From positions 155,233,269 through 155,297,268 of the forward strand of contig CAXKWD010000007.1 of the NCBI GenBank assembly GCA_964059195.1: a stretch of 64,000 nucleotides of DNA, in the 5' to 3' direction. The translations under genes were made by a program, and so were the position numbers. Under the pieces are notes generated by a model that saw only the letters and a program-made list of their open reading frames with translations, ran no database searches and had not been told where the DNA came from. Positions 42,215-53,757 of the stretch are shown piece by piece (the stretch's first letter is position 1; the number at the start of each line of letters is the position of its first letter). The stretch comes from Ectobius pallidus. Taxonomy: Eukaryota > Arthropoda > Insecta > Blattodea > Ectobiidae.

Positions 42215-45021
42215 GTATGTTACATGTGTCAACTTTACATTTTGTACATGTTAAGTACGGTCGTTGTCCCCATCACCTTGGTTCCGCTTCGCTAGCCGTC
42301 TCACGATTTGACCTAGTATTACCTCCAAACCAAATTTCTTATTTGCAAACCCACCATCTCCACTTTGTCTTTTCTATTGTTTTGTACTCTTCCTGCACTA
42401 GTCTGTTGTGTACTGACACTTTCGCCCGTTGTCATCGAGCTCCATGTGAGGGACAAGTTTAGAAGACATTTTTCAAAGTGTGCGGCAAAGTATTTCTTTT
42501 ACAACCTTTGGATCTGTGTATATATCCCCTCCTATTTTTTTGAAAACGTGTGTAGTTTCTTTTCTTTAAATAACACGATTATTATGTAATGCCATCTCAT
42601 TTACTTATTTCAAATGCACAAAAATACACAAAAGACCTGAGGAAACGTTTTGATTAGTTCCAGAAACAAATATATACACATGGAAAGTCAACACAAAATT
42701 AAAAATATGAATAAGAAATATAAAATAAATCAAAGTAAAAATGAAAATAAGAAGTGATAAGTTTGCAGGTTAAATACTAATTACTTAATATTTCTTACAT
42801 TTTTGTCTCCTTTTAAATAATTGCATTGATTTATATCTTGTATACGTAGTATCATTTCCAAACCAATTTTCTTATTGCAATCCCACCAACTCCACATTGT
42901 CCTATTCTTCTACCTCCTTTTTGCACTGGGCTATTTAGTACTCATATTTTTTCCGTTGTTTTCAGATAGTCTGAGGGACAAAATTATTTCTTATAACCTA
43001 AGAAAACATTTTTGAAGCGAAGGTTTTTCGTATTGCATCCTTTCTTGTACAAACTCTAGTTCTACCCTATATATACCTTTCCCCATTTTGGAAACTTTTA
43101 TGCCATTTAATTTTCTTTGTACTAAGTTATTATTTTGTTATATCATTTCCGGTATCTGATCTAGCTTTAGATTAATCCTATGTCTGTGATGTATGTTTTA
43201 TAGCAACATCTCCACAGAATATTAACATTAATTTCTTATTTGCAAACACAACAGATATTCTGAAATCTCCAGCTTGTATGATTTTATAATATTTTGTAAA
43301 AACGGATTTTAGTGCATTTTTTACGTTTAAATTATCACCACAGACACTCGTAATGCTGAAATGCGGTATTCAACTATACCGCCATTTTATTTGAATAGTA
43401 CAAATTAACGTCTCTTTTTATTGTCTACTTTTTGAAGATATTTTGTCTTCTCTTTTAGAGAAGGAATATATTTTATAGCCTAATTTCTTACTTGTTAATA
43501 TTTCTTTTCCGGTAATTTCTTCATACTATCCCATTCTTTAAAGTTTTTCCTGCAGTGTTGAAAATTGCAAGCCTTCTTTTGCTTTTATCCGTCTACCCGC
43601 AAGACACAAAAATGGTTTAGGCCTTAACGCTTGCAATAATTTCTTGTACAATCTTTACAACCCTTCCAACGTGATTTATATATTCAAAGTCATATTTCAC
43701 ATTCCGCCTGAAAGTGTTCCCATTTTTTATTTAATAAAAAGTGTTTTCTTCAACGTAGTCCATAGATTTTAGGGCAAGTCCATAGCTTCTTATTTGCAAA
43801 ACAATTTCCATACTTCCAAATTTCCCTACTTGTCGTACTTTCCATCTTTTAAAAATCTATGGTTTGCAAACACATCCTTATTTTTTTGAAAATTAAATAA
43901 AACAAAATAAATCATAATAAAAAATAAGTTAATCCTAGTATTTTTTCATCGCATTAATTCGTCTACTTTTTAGCTTTAAGGTCAGGTTGACACAGCACTT
44001 ATATTGTAAAACTTATTGTATAATACTGTAACTCTGGAACTGCTCCGAGCACGAGATCCTGACTTTTCGGGGTTTTCAGGGCCAACACATGTAGGCCTAT
44101 TATTAATTATCGTTTTTTATTTCGAGGATTTCTTAAATATATAATTGCGTTTAAAAGTTATATAAAATAGTCTGATATATAGATTGGTTCATGTAAATGT
44201 AAAAGCGTCCTAATTCTCAGCAAAATAAATCTTTGTTTTAAAATGTCGCTCTTTTCTATCTTATAATTTTTCACGATTTCAAATACACGGCCCAACTACG
44301 TCGAAATTTTGCCTGCTAGTACATATGAAATATCTATGCTTCGAATTGCTCACTTCACTGCCAGAATGACGAAATCATTAGTAGTCTAGGTATAAACTTA
44401 AAGACGTAGCACCAGTATTGCAATCGTGTTTTATGACGTGGTGTTTGCTTCTATTTTTATAAATATTTCGCTTCCGTAGATTCTTTTTAGAAAGTAAATT
44501 TCTAGTAGGCCTTCCACCTGCAAACAGAGTCTTAACTTGCAGACTAATCTTGACTGAAGTGTGCAATTTATTATAGAGAAGAATGTATGCTTCAGCAATC
44601 ATAGAGAAAGAATAAAAGGATTACATGTTACTAAAAGAATGAAAAATAAATATCTAACATGAAATCACTTTTTCGTACACATTACTCAATATATGTCCTG
44701 GAGGGGGCGTATTTCGCGTATTACATATTTCGTGAAATCCAACAAATTTCGCGATTTTCATGGATATAATTACTGATATTTTAAGACTTATAAAGCTACC
44801 CAAGGAAAGCTATTTAGTAAAATTACGCGCTTATCGTTGTCTCCAATAAATACTATCCCCATCCTTAATATAAATTTTTCTTGACATTAACAGGGGAAAT
44901 TAAGTTAAGTTATGACTTAAAAAATAGGTTAAGTTCATTTTCCAGTTCTGAAGTGACTACTTGAAGTCAAAGCCAACAGCTTGTGCGTGTAAGTTATCTA
45001 ATAGCGGAATTTGTGAACCGT
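42215..45021. other. Presumed intron; diverged internal duplication
   Basis: A+T-rich, no exon recognised. Two diverged direct segments (about 42318-42475 and 42856-43015) share ACCAA-TTTCTTATT-GCAA-CCCACCA, then TTGCAC/CTGCACT, then TCCGTTG-T...GAGGGACAA, implying an old duplication with about 540-bp spacing. TTTCTTATTTGCAAA recurs again at about 43232 and 43788. Confidence 0.45.
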
Positions 45022-45080
45022 ATTTGTCCCTTCGGGGATGTCGCGCCAAGGAGTTTTAGTTTTTTTTTTAAGTAATAAAA
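45022..45080 (+). mobile_element. SINE 3' end fragment
   Basis: GTCCCTTCGGGGATGTCGCG then CCAAGGAGTTTTAGTTTTT matches the 3' end of the SINE at 1460-1874 (opposite orientation). Truncated to about 55 bp. Confidence 0.7.
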
Positions 45081-45462
45081 TTAGAATGCTAGTTATTTTA
45101 AAAGGAAATGTTTTCATTGCATTGTACAAGCGTTTTAAGTAGTGTTTGAAGGCTCTTCTTTTCGTAGAATGGATAGTGGTCATATGTTTCCCATTAAAAG
45201 AGAACAGTACTTTTCCGCACGAAGGTCATATTATTTTATGCTGTGTATCTTTATGTTATTACGCAAGTACTAGCTGGGTGAGGGAGGGAAACGCTGAAGT
45301 ATACAGAGTTCAAAGGTTAACGTATAATAGCGCCTTAATGGGACATTTACAAGTAACAAGAATTAAAATTACACCGTATATAGTGATTTAACCATAGATA
45401 AAGCCCGTAGCGTCTTTTGTTTAATCATAACTTACCAACTTGTTCCCAGTCTCTGAGCATTG
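45081..45462. other. No gene seen
   Basis: A+T-rich spacer without recognised features. Confidence 0.4.
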
Positions 45463-45465
45463 TAA

Positions 45466-46102
45466 TGGTACGTTCACACTGAGGAATTTGTTGCAAGAAT
45501 ATGTGCCCGGGTACATGTATAGCAACCTATTTGCCACAAGTCGTAAACCTATTGAACATATTCCTAGTTCCCGGACACAAACAGTCAATAAAATGTACCA
45601 GAAACAAGGTTTCGCCACAAGTTCTTGTTTACGCTACGAAAGCGAAAACATCGAACAGATCCCAGCGAGAATGTTCATTGCGCATGTGCTGTAGTGACGT
45701 TTCAACAGATGACTCTTGCAAATTATCGATAGTTTTCTATCGATTTTTAATGGCGGTCGTTTTTGTATTTTAAACGCAGCTATTTTGTACGAAATCGCTA
45801 TGGATTGTAAGCGCCATGACTCGAACGTTTTTGCAAAAAATTTCGAGCCCACCATCTACGCTGCCTCTTTTTGCTTTTTTTCTTTTAATATTATAGTAGC
45901 ACTCGCGCAAAGAAGCAAAAGTTCTTCATTTGAAGCCATTTTGTGTCTGACAACAAATTCCTCAGTATAAACACTCACATGAAATATTTGTGCAAGAAAC
46001 ATGTAGATAGGATAAGTTTCCTGAAACAAGAAACATGGAAATGTATCTGGGATCTGTATGGAGTATTTGTGTCTGCAACAAATTCCTCAGTGTGAACATA
46101 GC
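45466..46102 (-). mobile_element. PIF/Harbinger-derived MITE
   Basis: Ends about TGGTACGTTCACACTGAGGA and the inverse CCTCAGTGTGAACATAGC, with TAA at the left and TTA at the right, near the 3-bp TWA preference of PIF/Harbinger. AACAAATTCCTCAGT recurs subterminally at about 45951 and 46079. The centre encodes a transposase N-terminus remnant on the minus strand. Confidence 0.6.
45785..45942 (-). pseudogene. PIF/Harbinger transposase N-terminal remnant
   Basis: From a minus-strand ATG at about 45942: MASNEELLLLCASATIILKE, then KKQKEAA and a stop. This is the common N-terminal layout of insect PIF/Harbinger nucleases (acidic/leucine helix followed by a run of basic residues and a W-rich block). 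In a shifted frame a KRR stretch follows. Only about 27 residues are clear and no catalytic part remains. Assignment rests on pattern memory and on matching terminal structure. Confidence 0.45.
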
Positions 46103-47250
46103 TTAAGGTGTCCGGTATACCGAAAGAAAGAAAGAAAGAAAGAAAGAAAAAAAAACACACACATGGGACTGTCTTAGTGATGTGTTGTTAAGTAGGGACG
46201 TAAAACCTATAGCATGTCTTCTTTGAGATGGGAAGTAAAAATGTAGGTCCCCTTTACATTTTCTGCATGTCATAGTAGCCGGTACACTTATAGCGTGGGT
46301 CCCGAGGAAAAATTAAGGTACTTTCATTTGTACAGTTTCTTTCTTGGATTCTTCAATATTGAACATACTCATCGCTGTGGGGATTGAAGGGAGTGAAAGA
46401 ATTGCAGAACCGACCAAGCAAAAGAAAGTCCGTTATAGTCATAGGTATACAATAGAGGCAAGCCTTTGTTTGATTTACTCACATCGCGTACAAATTTTCC
46501 TCTTCAATAATTTATTAAGGTTTAAAGACTGAATAAGAGAATAGCCCAGAAAACATCAGTTTAATTTTCTCTCTCCTATAATTTACTTATTTTAGTTTTG
46601 AAACATTTTAATTTCCTTTAATAATAATAATAATAATTTTGTAAAATAAAGGGAAGAATTCAGAGAAATTTGTACAGAAATATGGAATACTCAGGGAAAA
46701 TAACTAGCATCAGTAAGTGAAATGTGAGGGGCATGTGTTTTGCTCCAGTCTGCTGTAACCCAGACTGTGTAAGTAATTTTCTTTTCGGAATTTGAGCTAA
46801 TAATTTCTTATTTTTGTTATGGGGATGGGGGAGGCTGGTTTTTATCCTTCTTTTGTTTACAAAGTACTTTGAAAACATTGATTCTTGTGGTCAGGGAAAT
46901 GTAAATTTCTGGTCAAAATTTCCATGGAACCCCCGAATAGTAGTAGTAGTAGTAGTAATAATAATAATAATAATAATAATGGTTCAATTCTTGGTAACAT
47001 TTATCTTTCATTTCTAATCGAAGGATATCTTGACGCATGGCAGTGGAGATAATAGGTTTATATAGGTCTATTTTCTCACAGCCTAACACTAATTTGAGCG
47101 GAAAAAATGTTAATATTTTCAAGAGCGTATATTGAATACTAGTTAGGCGTATAACTTATATTAGACCACAACACTATCTCTACTCTAGGATTTGTTGCTT
47201 GGCAGATTTGTTGCCCCCATTCCTTGAACAGCATGCCGGGAGATCCTAAA
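46103..47250. other. No gene; short microsatellites
   Basis: (TAA)n at 46618-46636 and (TAG)n/(TAA)n at 46938-46981. No supported open frame. Confidence 0.45.
46124..46155. repeat. (GAAA)n microsatellite
   Basis: About seven GAAA units followed by a poly-A run and CACACACA. Confidence 0.85.
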
Positions 47251-47254
47251 CTTA

Positions 47255-47385
47255 AATCCATATTAGTCTATTCGTTATTAGAGCATACTTGCCAAGGGAA
47301 CCTACTGTGGAGGACAAAATTCAAATATGGCATCTGATGATTGCTGTCAGAAGCACCGACCACTAGACCGTGAGGCAGGTCAGTT
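47255..47385 (-). mobile_element. Possible decayed SINE head
   Basis: Minus strand: ACGGTCTAGTGGTCGGTGCT (A-box-like, near 47370-47351) followed by a degenerate region where a B box would be expected (TATTTGAATTTTG). Weak. Confidence 0.3.
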
Positions 47386-48083
47386 TCAAAAATATGTTGA
47401 CGTTGCAATTTCCAGTTGCATGTTTCAATATGCCAAGTGCAGCATTTCTTTTTGAACAGCAAATGGAGGATAATACTTATTATTACTTCGTGGCAGTTTC
47501 ATGCATTATAATTTTCATTCATCATATTTCGATTGGAGGCTCCAATTTAGGTATTAAGTTCTTAGCCTGAAATCTCAGACTTGGGACCACGGCTTAAGGG
47601 GGGCACTAGTAAAAATTGATGAAAACCCATCAACTTGAGGGTTTGTGTATATTAATATATTATTTGTTTATAGGGGTAGTTTGCTGTTCAGTAACACTGG
47701 TGTAGATTTTATTGTTATTTATAGAAGGCTACTGACTAATGCAGTTGACTTGTAGGTGGCGAGTCAAGAAAATAATTTTTTTCCTGCGATTTGACGAAGT
47801 TTGCTTTTCACGCATACAGATATCTTGTTTTTTTTTTTTTTTTAAATATTAACCAAATTTGTTGTAATTTGTAAAGACCCTACAGGATTTTCTTTAAACA
47901 AAATGGCGTATCAGTTTTGTGTTATTTCATTCCAGATTTTTTATTGAAGTGAAACTTCTTTAGCCACGCTAGGAGTAAATCGAGAGCTAACCCAAACTTG
48001 CGTTACGAACAAAATCGTCACGAAATTAGTGGGGCTGTGACGGAATGGACTGCACAGAAAACAGTCAACTCAGTGATTAGGCT
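47386..48083. other. No gene seen
   Basis: A+T-rich; poly-T at 47829-47844. Confidence 0.4.
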
Positions 48084-48466
48084 TATCCAAAATTTAAAAA
48101 TAAAAAAATCCAAAATAAAAAGTGTGAAAGTCCAAAAAAATAAAAAATAAAAAATAAGATAATCCAAAATTAAAAAAACAAAATACGGGAGCGCGCGGGG
48201 GAAAGGTATCAGGCATTGAATTGGGGCTATTACTGCTTCGAGCTAGTGACCCTTTACCATTATAAAAAAATCCAAAATTTACGAAATAAAAAATCTAAAA
48301 ATAAACAATTTAAAACATAAAAAATCCGAAATTAAAAAAGTCCAAAAACCCAATATTAAAAAAGTCCAACAATCCAAAATTGAAAGAATCCAATAATCCA
48401 AAATTGGAAAAATACAAAAATTAAAACAAGTTTCACTTATGTCACGTGGCGTTCCACGCACACTTT
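48084..48466 (-). repeat. Satellite with conserved head, copy 2
   Basis: Inverse counterpart of 306-1157. The head (TGGCGTTCCACGCACACTTT, 48445-48464) is at the right edge and AAATCCAAAA-type units extend leftward. The array is interrupted by a G+C-rich segment of about 80 bp (48187-48265) not seen in copy 1. Confidence 0.75.
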
Positions 48467-49106
48467 TTCTTGTTTTAGTTATAAAAAACTAAAATTTTAG
48501 TAACACATATTTTATTTCTTTTTTCTGTTAATGTTTCAAAGCCATACAAGAGGATTGTTCCCCTAATCAAGATGAATGAACAACCAAAAGCACAGATCGA
48601 TAAAATTAAATTAAACTAATAAAAGGTATATTTCAATTAACATTTACTTAAACGTAAGCATTTTTTTTTCAGAACTATCGCAACTAGTACGTTGAACATT
48701 TGTTGGTTGTGTCCTCTGTAGTAGCCTATTTTATTTCCTGTCTACCCTGAAAATTTGAAAAAAAGATTGATTCCAAATGAATAGAATGTCCCCTTAAAAT
48801 CCCTTCAGAGGACTTGAGAAAAATCTCTCTCTCTCTCCTGTTCGGACATAAGGACCAGTATGCAGCCACTGGGCCACCATAAGAAATATTATAATTAACT
48901 TTATTATTATCGGATTACATAATATTTATCTCTTGTTAATGAGAGTGTTCTATGTTTTGAAAATGATTTTAAAAGAGTGTGGTCATTAACCCGTTCTGTG
49001 ATCCTGATCGCTAGCTAATAATAATCTATCAATATAATGCATTGCTCCATTTCAGTCCTATCAGACTCTTGTGTCGCCTGCAGACGTGAAATTTCGTGCC
49101 CTGCTA
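48467..49106. other. No gene seen
   Basis: A+T-rich; CTCTCTCTCTC run at 48826-48837. Confidence 0.4.
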
Positions 49107-49108
49107 TA

Positions 49109-49630
49109 CAGGGTGTTAATGAATAACACCGAAATATTTCACCTGTGTATAGAGGGGACATAGAGAAGCAACTTTTGTTATTAGATTTTTGCTCTATGAT
49201 TCAGTTTTTCCTGTTACAGCATAAAATCTCCCACTGACTTCTAACATTTGAAAAAAAATTCAAAACAAAAGAACTTCATCATTAACACTATAGTGAAGAA
49301 TAAAAGATCTAATACAGTGGTGGCCAGTCATGTGATTAGTCAGTAAATTTTGCAGATTATGAAAACTCTAAATTACGATATAGCTGTTGATGAATGATTA
49401 AGAATCAGGTTTTTGTCGATTACTAAGAAGGCATGAAGTCAACGCTATTTTTTACGCTATTTTAACGCTATTTCGCTTGATTATTGACTTATGAACAACG
49501 AATTGTAATGACTTTAATGGCCTGTAGCATACATATTTTACGTCATAGAGCAAACATCTAATAAAAGTTGCTTGTCTGTGCCCCCTCTATACACAGGTAA
49601 AGTATTTCGGTGTTATTCATTAACACCCTG
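49109..49630. mobile_element. TA-flanked MITE, family CAGGGTGTTAATGAAT, copy 2
   Basis: 522 bp with the same long terminal inverted repeats as 27340-27957 and TA flanks (49107-49108, 49631-49632). An internal deletion relative to copy 1. No coding. Confidence 0.9.
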
Positions 49631-49632
49631 TA

Positions 49633-50076
49633 TAATGCAGTGGTAAAAGTCAGGTAATTGGAAATTTTGAATAATTCAATTGTTAGAAGTTCCTTCAGGT
49701 TTGATTTTTTAAAAGAAGTGCAGCACTGATGTATTATCACTTGATAATATTGGCGATTCGCTTTAGCCTTAAAATCTAATTTGAAGAGAGAAATAAAAGA
49801 AGGAGGTTGATGAACGGTATGTCAATATTTGTTGTTAACGTGGGAAAACGGAAAGTGATAATAGCGAACCAGTGCCACTTCAGAGTCGTGTACGCCCCAA
49901 GTGTTCTTTGTCATACTTTACAGCTTTCATTAAAACAGACAAGTTATTATACACTTCAGTTTACCTTACGTCACTTTTTGACAGACGTTTACCTCCCCTT
50001 TAGTAAATCCATGATATAACTTAGCCCTGACTTTTGTAAGGTGATTTGAGACTTTCGAATTTCATCAGTGTTTCCG

Positions 50077-50078
<2 letters not shown>
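49633..50078. other. No gene seen
   Basis: Unique-looking; the frame 49807-50019 has no recognised features. Confidence 0.4.

Positions 50079-50142
<64 letters not shown>
50079..50142. repeat. (AAT)n tail of LINE
   Basis: About 21 AAT units abutting the 3' end of the minus-strand LINE; equivalent to the (ATT)n at 1247-1300. Confidence 0.85.
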
Positions 50143-50147
<5 letters not shown>

Positions 50148-50764
50148 CTTGCTTACTCAGTGACAATAGACAATTCCTAAGCAAGCTAAAGGATTATTAT
50201 CTATTTTTTGGAACCCAAAGGTTCATTGCCGCGCTTAACTGAGCCCGCCATTCAACCCTATTCTGTGCTAACTCCATCTAACCATCCCTCTCAAATCCTA
50301 CTTCTCTTAAATATATCCTAATATTGTCATCCCACCTACGTCTAGGTCTTCTAAGTGGTATTTTCCCTTCGGGTCTTCCAGTAATTACTTTTGAGATATG
50401 TCTTTCCTCATTAGTATGAATGCGAAGTTATTAAAAACCGTGGCACAACTTAATAATAAAAATAAAGTTTAAAAAGACTTATGCACCGCTTACGACACAG
50501 ATAAAATCAGGACACTCCCGAAACATGTCCTGATTTTATCTGTGACGTAAGTGGTGCATAAGTGTTTTTAAACTTTATTTTTATTATGTCTTTCCTCCCC
50601 CATGCGCGCAACTTGACCAGCCCATTTGATCCTCCATGATTTGATTACCCTTACTATATCCGGTGACGAGTACAGGTTATGAAGTTCGTCGTTTTGCACT
50701 TTTCTCCAGTCCCCATTTTCATCTCTCTTAGGCCCAAATATTTTCTTAAGCACCCTGTTTTCGA
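50143..50764 (-). pseudogene. LINE ORF2 C-terminus with nested insertion
   Basis: Minus strand. The first part (50753-50585) reads LKKIFGPKRDENGDWRKVQN, then DELHNLYSSPDIVRVIKSWR, then KWAGQVARMGEERH. The second part (50409-50200), in the same frame once the nested insertion is set aside, reads VITGRPEGKIPLRRPRRRW, then DDNIRIYLREVGFERDG, a stop, and AQNRVEWRAQLSAAMNL. This is the W-GH--RM...GRP--RW-D...A-DR--WR C-terminal region of a widespread insect non-LTR reverse transcriptase family. Apart from the insertion only the single stop is seen. The 5' part (endonuclease, polymerase) is absent, with a second (AAT)n run (50766-50798) at the breakpoint. Confidence 0.8.
50410..50584. mobile_element. 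Hairpin-containing insertion with 13-bp target duplication
   Basis: A 175-bp insertion in the LINE, flanked by TATGTCTTTCCTC at 50397-50409 and 50585-50597. Its main part (50453-50587, overlapping the duplication by 3 bases) is a near-perfect palindrome: arms of about 61 bp with 3 mismatches around a 13-base centre. The remaining 40 bp (50411-50450, ATTAGTATGAATGCGAAGTT onward) is outside the palindrome. A long variable target duplication suggests a retroposed or foldback element of unknown class. Confidence 0.75.
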
Positions 50765-50798
<34 letters not shown>

Positions 50799-51337
50799 TT
50801 AATGGTACTGTTAAGGACTAAGGCCTTATCTTCCACTCAACCAGGACAAAGATATGAAATACATACAACTTACAAAATAATTATTGATTGTACATTGTTT
50901 ATCACACAAAAAATAACAGATTTCAAGATACAATAACAATTATTTATTTATATTTATTATGAGCCAAAACACCTTTGGTTGAGTATATTTTTTCTTAAGG
51001 TATTAATTAAACATGCATGTTGAACGGGCCTTTTCCCCACGTTTACAAAACAATAATGCAACAAGACTTTTTCAGCATGTAGTAAAGATATGAAATTAAA
51101 TCGTTAGACACGTATGTTAATTTTGTATTGGTGCTACGGAATATGAAAATATAAATAAATTAGCATTGCGGAGGATCAACCACGCAGTAGTCCACTGGAG
51201 ACAGAAAATAATTTCTTATTGGTATTGCAGTTGACTATAATACAGCTCGGCATAAGATATACCCGAAAGTTCAGGCATTTATTTTGGTTAAAATATACAG
51301 GCAAAAAGGCACTTAAATACCGAAAATAGGCAGTAAT
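50799..51337. other. No gene seen
   Basis: A+T-rich spacer. Confidence 0.4.
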
Positions 51338-51345
51338 GTAATTAT

Positions 51346-51933
51346 TAGGGTTCGGATGTTTATGACATGTCATGTTTTTATCCTGACCTCCATTCTCGCC
51401 GAAATCATAAATTAAACACGAATTGCACGCGTGGCCATATTTATCATTTAATGTCATATTTCAGTTATAAATTCGGTAAAAGAGCACAAGTACACAGTAT
51501 ATGTATTAGCCTACATGGACGGGTTAAATTTGAAATTTATTTCATTAATTTAATGTTTATACCAAATTAATAGGTAACTTAAATTTTAAAATTAATGGAA
51601 TTGTTCATAATCTATAGGGACACGCAAGGTCTACAAAATATTACGAGTATTTGGAGCTGAAGAAGCGAGCAAACAGGAGAAAATTATTTAAAAATAGAAG
51701 TTCATTATAAGTAAAACTGTAAATAACCAAAATTGTTAAGAAGTGATTATCTGATTGAATTCATGTGATGTGAGATTTTAGTGTTTTTAAACTTTTAAAT
51801 TGGAACATTTATTTTTGAAGATACGTTTTTTATTAGGTCGTATTTAGGATTTTCGGGTCATATTTCGTCATTTTTAAGGGCACATTTGCAGTAATGTTTT
51901 CCACTTTTTTAGGTCATAAACATCCGAACCCTA
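51346..51933. mobile_element. Non-autonomous hAT, family TAGGGTTCGG, copy B
   Basis: 588 bp, ends TAGGGTTCGGATGTTTATGA and TCATAAACATCCGAACCCTA; candidate target duplication GTAATTAT/GTAAATAA (two differences). Inverse orientation to 8958-9621, with a shared TCACATCACATGAATTCAAT block internally. Confidence 0.85.
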
Positions 51934-51941
51934 GTAAATAA

Positions 51942-52679
51942 AATAGGAATTTATTAAAAGTCAAAACATGGAGTAATCCCACTTTTTATTAATTAAAATA
52001 GCTATCTAAAGAGCATACTTAATAATTTATTTATCACATACAGTACTTAGGCTACTGTTATTTTTCTCTTACTCTCTTTCCTGGTATTCATTATGTCCGG
52101 TGTAACAGCATTCCTATCATACGGTAGGTTCTTCTATTTCAAGAGCTTAATTGAATCGTTTGTGGAGGTAAGTTTTCGACTGCTTGAAAAATTAATTTAT
52201 AGGAACAAGATCCTCGATATATATTTTTGTTTCGTAAATGTGTCATTTCATTATTTGTGTGTGTGTTTTTTTTATTGTTTTTTTTAATTTTCATACTTTG
52301 AAATTCTTCGTGTGATTTTTAAAATGTGTAATTAATAACAGAAAAAAAAGCTCCAACGATCCAAAACAGGCAAGAAAGGCATTAACTTAAACTTTAAAAT
52401 AGGCAGCAGAATCCAAACTAGGCGAAAATAGCAAATTACGGAAACATCTTTATCCCTACTTAATTCTTTAATATATCCACTCAAAGTCATTTTGCTTATC
52501 TTGCGGGCCCTAGATTTGACTAATTTTGCACCCTGAAAAGTGCTAAATAAATTAAAAGAAAACCGGTTTAATAGCTAAGTCTATAACATGTTAAAAATGA
52601 CCGTTCTTCTTGTGGCATCCCACAAGGCTCGTCATCCCACGAGACAATGGAACATGTTACACATAATGCAACAGTATGA
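51942..52679. other. No gene seen
   Basis: A+T-rich; short frames only. Confidence 0.4.
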
Positions 52680-52870
52680 ATGGGAGGAGGCCGCCGGTTC
52701 AAGCCCCTTTGCCGGCCAATTTGACTTGAGTTTTTTCATTGTTTTCCCGGTCTTAAAGGCAAGGGCCGAGTTGGATATTCACTTACCAGGACTCATCGTC
52801 GCTATTTCTTCCTATATAGTTATCAAGATTCAATATCAGTTAAAATTTACCGAAGCCATAACACATCAAC
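52680..52870 (+). mobile_element. Possible SINE body
   Basis: GCCGCCGGTTCAAGCCCCTT (52691-52710) resembles a B-box region, followed by TTTCCCGGTCTTAAAGGCAA, reminiscent of arthropod SINE bodies. The A box is not evident. The open frame across it (52588-52887) is probably incidental. Confidence 0.35.
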
Positions 52871-53711
52871 GTAGAAAACATGCATAACAATGCCTGTTGG
52901 TGAACCACGTAACATCTGAATTGAAACGTATATAAATAAAGCTAGGATTTAATAAAAGAAAAATGCATGGGAAAAACTAAAAATTTAATATCTTGCTCAC
53001 ACACAGAACCTAAACATGGAATTTACTACATTGTCAAAAATCCTGGAGAACATTTGATCAGCAAGATTTTTTAAAGATACATTTTTCATGTCAGGAAATT
53101 GCATAGCCACGGTAGGCTATCTACGGTGCCTTCACTAAACAAATAACACTTGGACTTCCAATAGGTTTGGCGTAGTGATGCTTTCACGTTTATGGGTTTT
53201 CTTTTACATTTGAGTTATAAACGTAGGTAGCTTGAAACTTTCATTTATTCAACATGTATTTGGGTTCGTGGGAATTCATTTATGTGGCGGCGTCTACGGA
53301 TGTCTTCAGGCTGCTTGACTGACTACATTAATGAGCCAATTCCTAACGCGAGAGTCATTTTAGAACCACAAAAAAGTGAAGAAAAAATTTCTGGATTGTG
53401 ATAAGATAAATAAAGTTTTAAAGAAAGAAAAACGTTATCTTAAATTATTAGGAACTATTCCTCCACTTCTTTAATTTTCAAGTAATATTTTGAGGGAATG
53501 ACGCAATACAGATGCATTAAATGCATTGGGGAATCTCTTCCCCGATTCTCCTATAATGCACTTACCACAATTGAAGCGTTTCGTTACAAGTGTCAAGATT
53601 ACCAACTTTTAAAAAATAGTAAACCGATTATTTGACTACCGGCACTGGGTGCAGAAAGTTTGAGTTCCCTATTCTTCCTATCGCTTGCAACACCCAATGA
53701 CGGTAACCTAA
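52871..53711. other. No gene seen
   Basis: A+T-rich sequence without recognised features. Confidence 0.4.
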
Positions 53712-53757
53712 CTTACCGCGCTACTTACCGCACCACTTACCGCACCACTTACCGCAC
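53712..53757 (+). repeat. 12-bp minisatellite CTTACCGCACCA
   Basis: About 3.5 imperfect copies: ACTTACCGCG, CTACTTACCGCA, CCACTTACCGCA, CCACTTACCGCA. Confidence 0.8.

Noticed and set aside
45716..45970. 84-residue plus-strand frame in the Harbinger MITE
   Set aside because: Antisense to the recognisable transposase N-terminus; no independent support.
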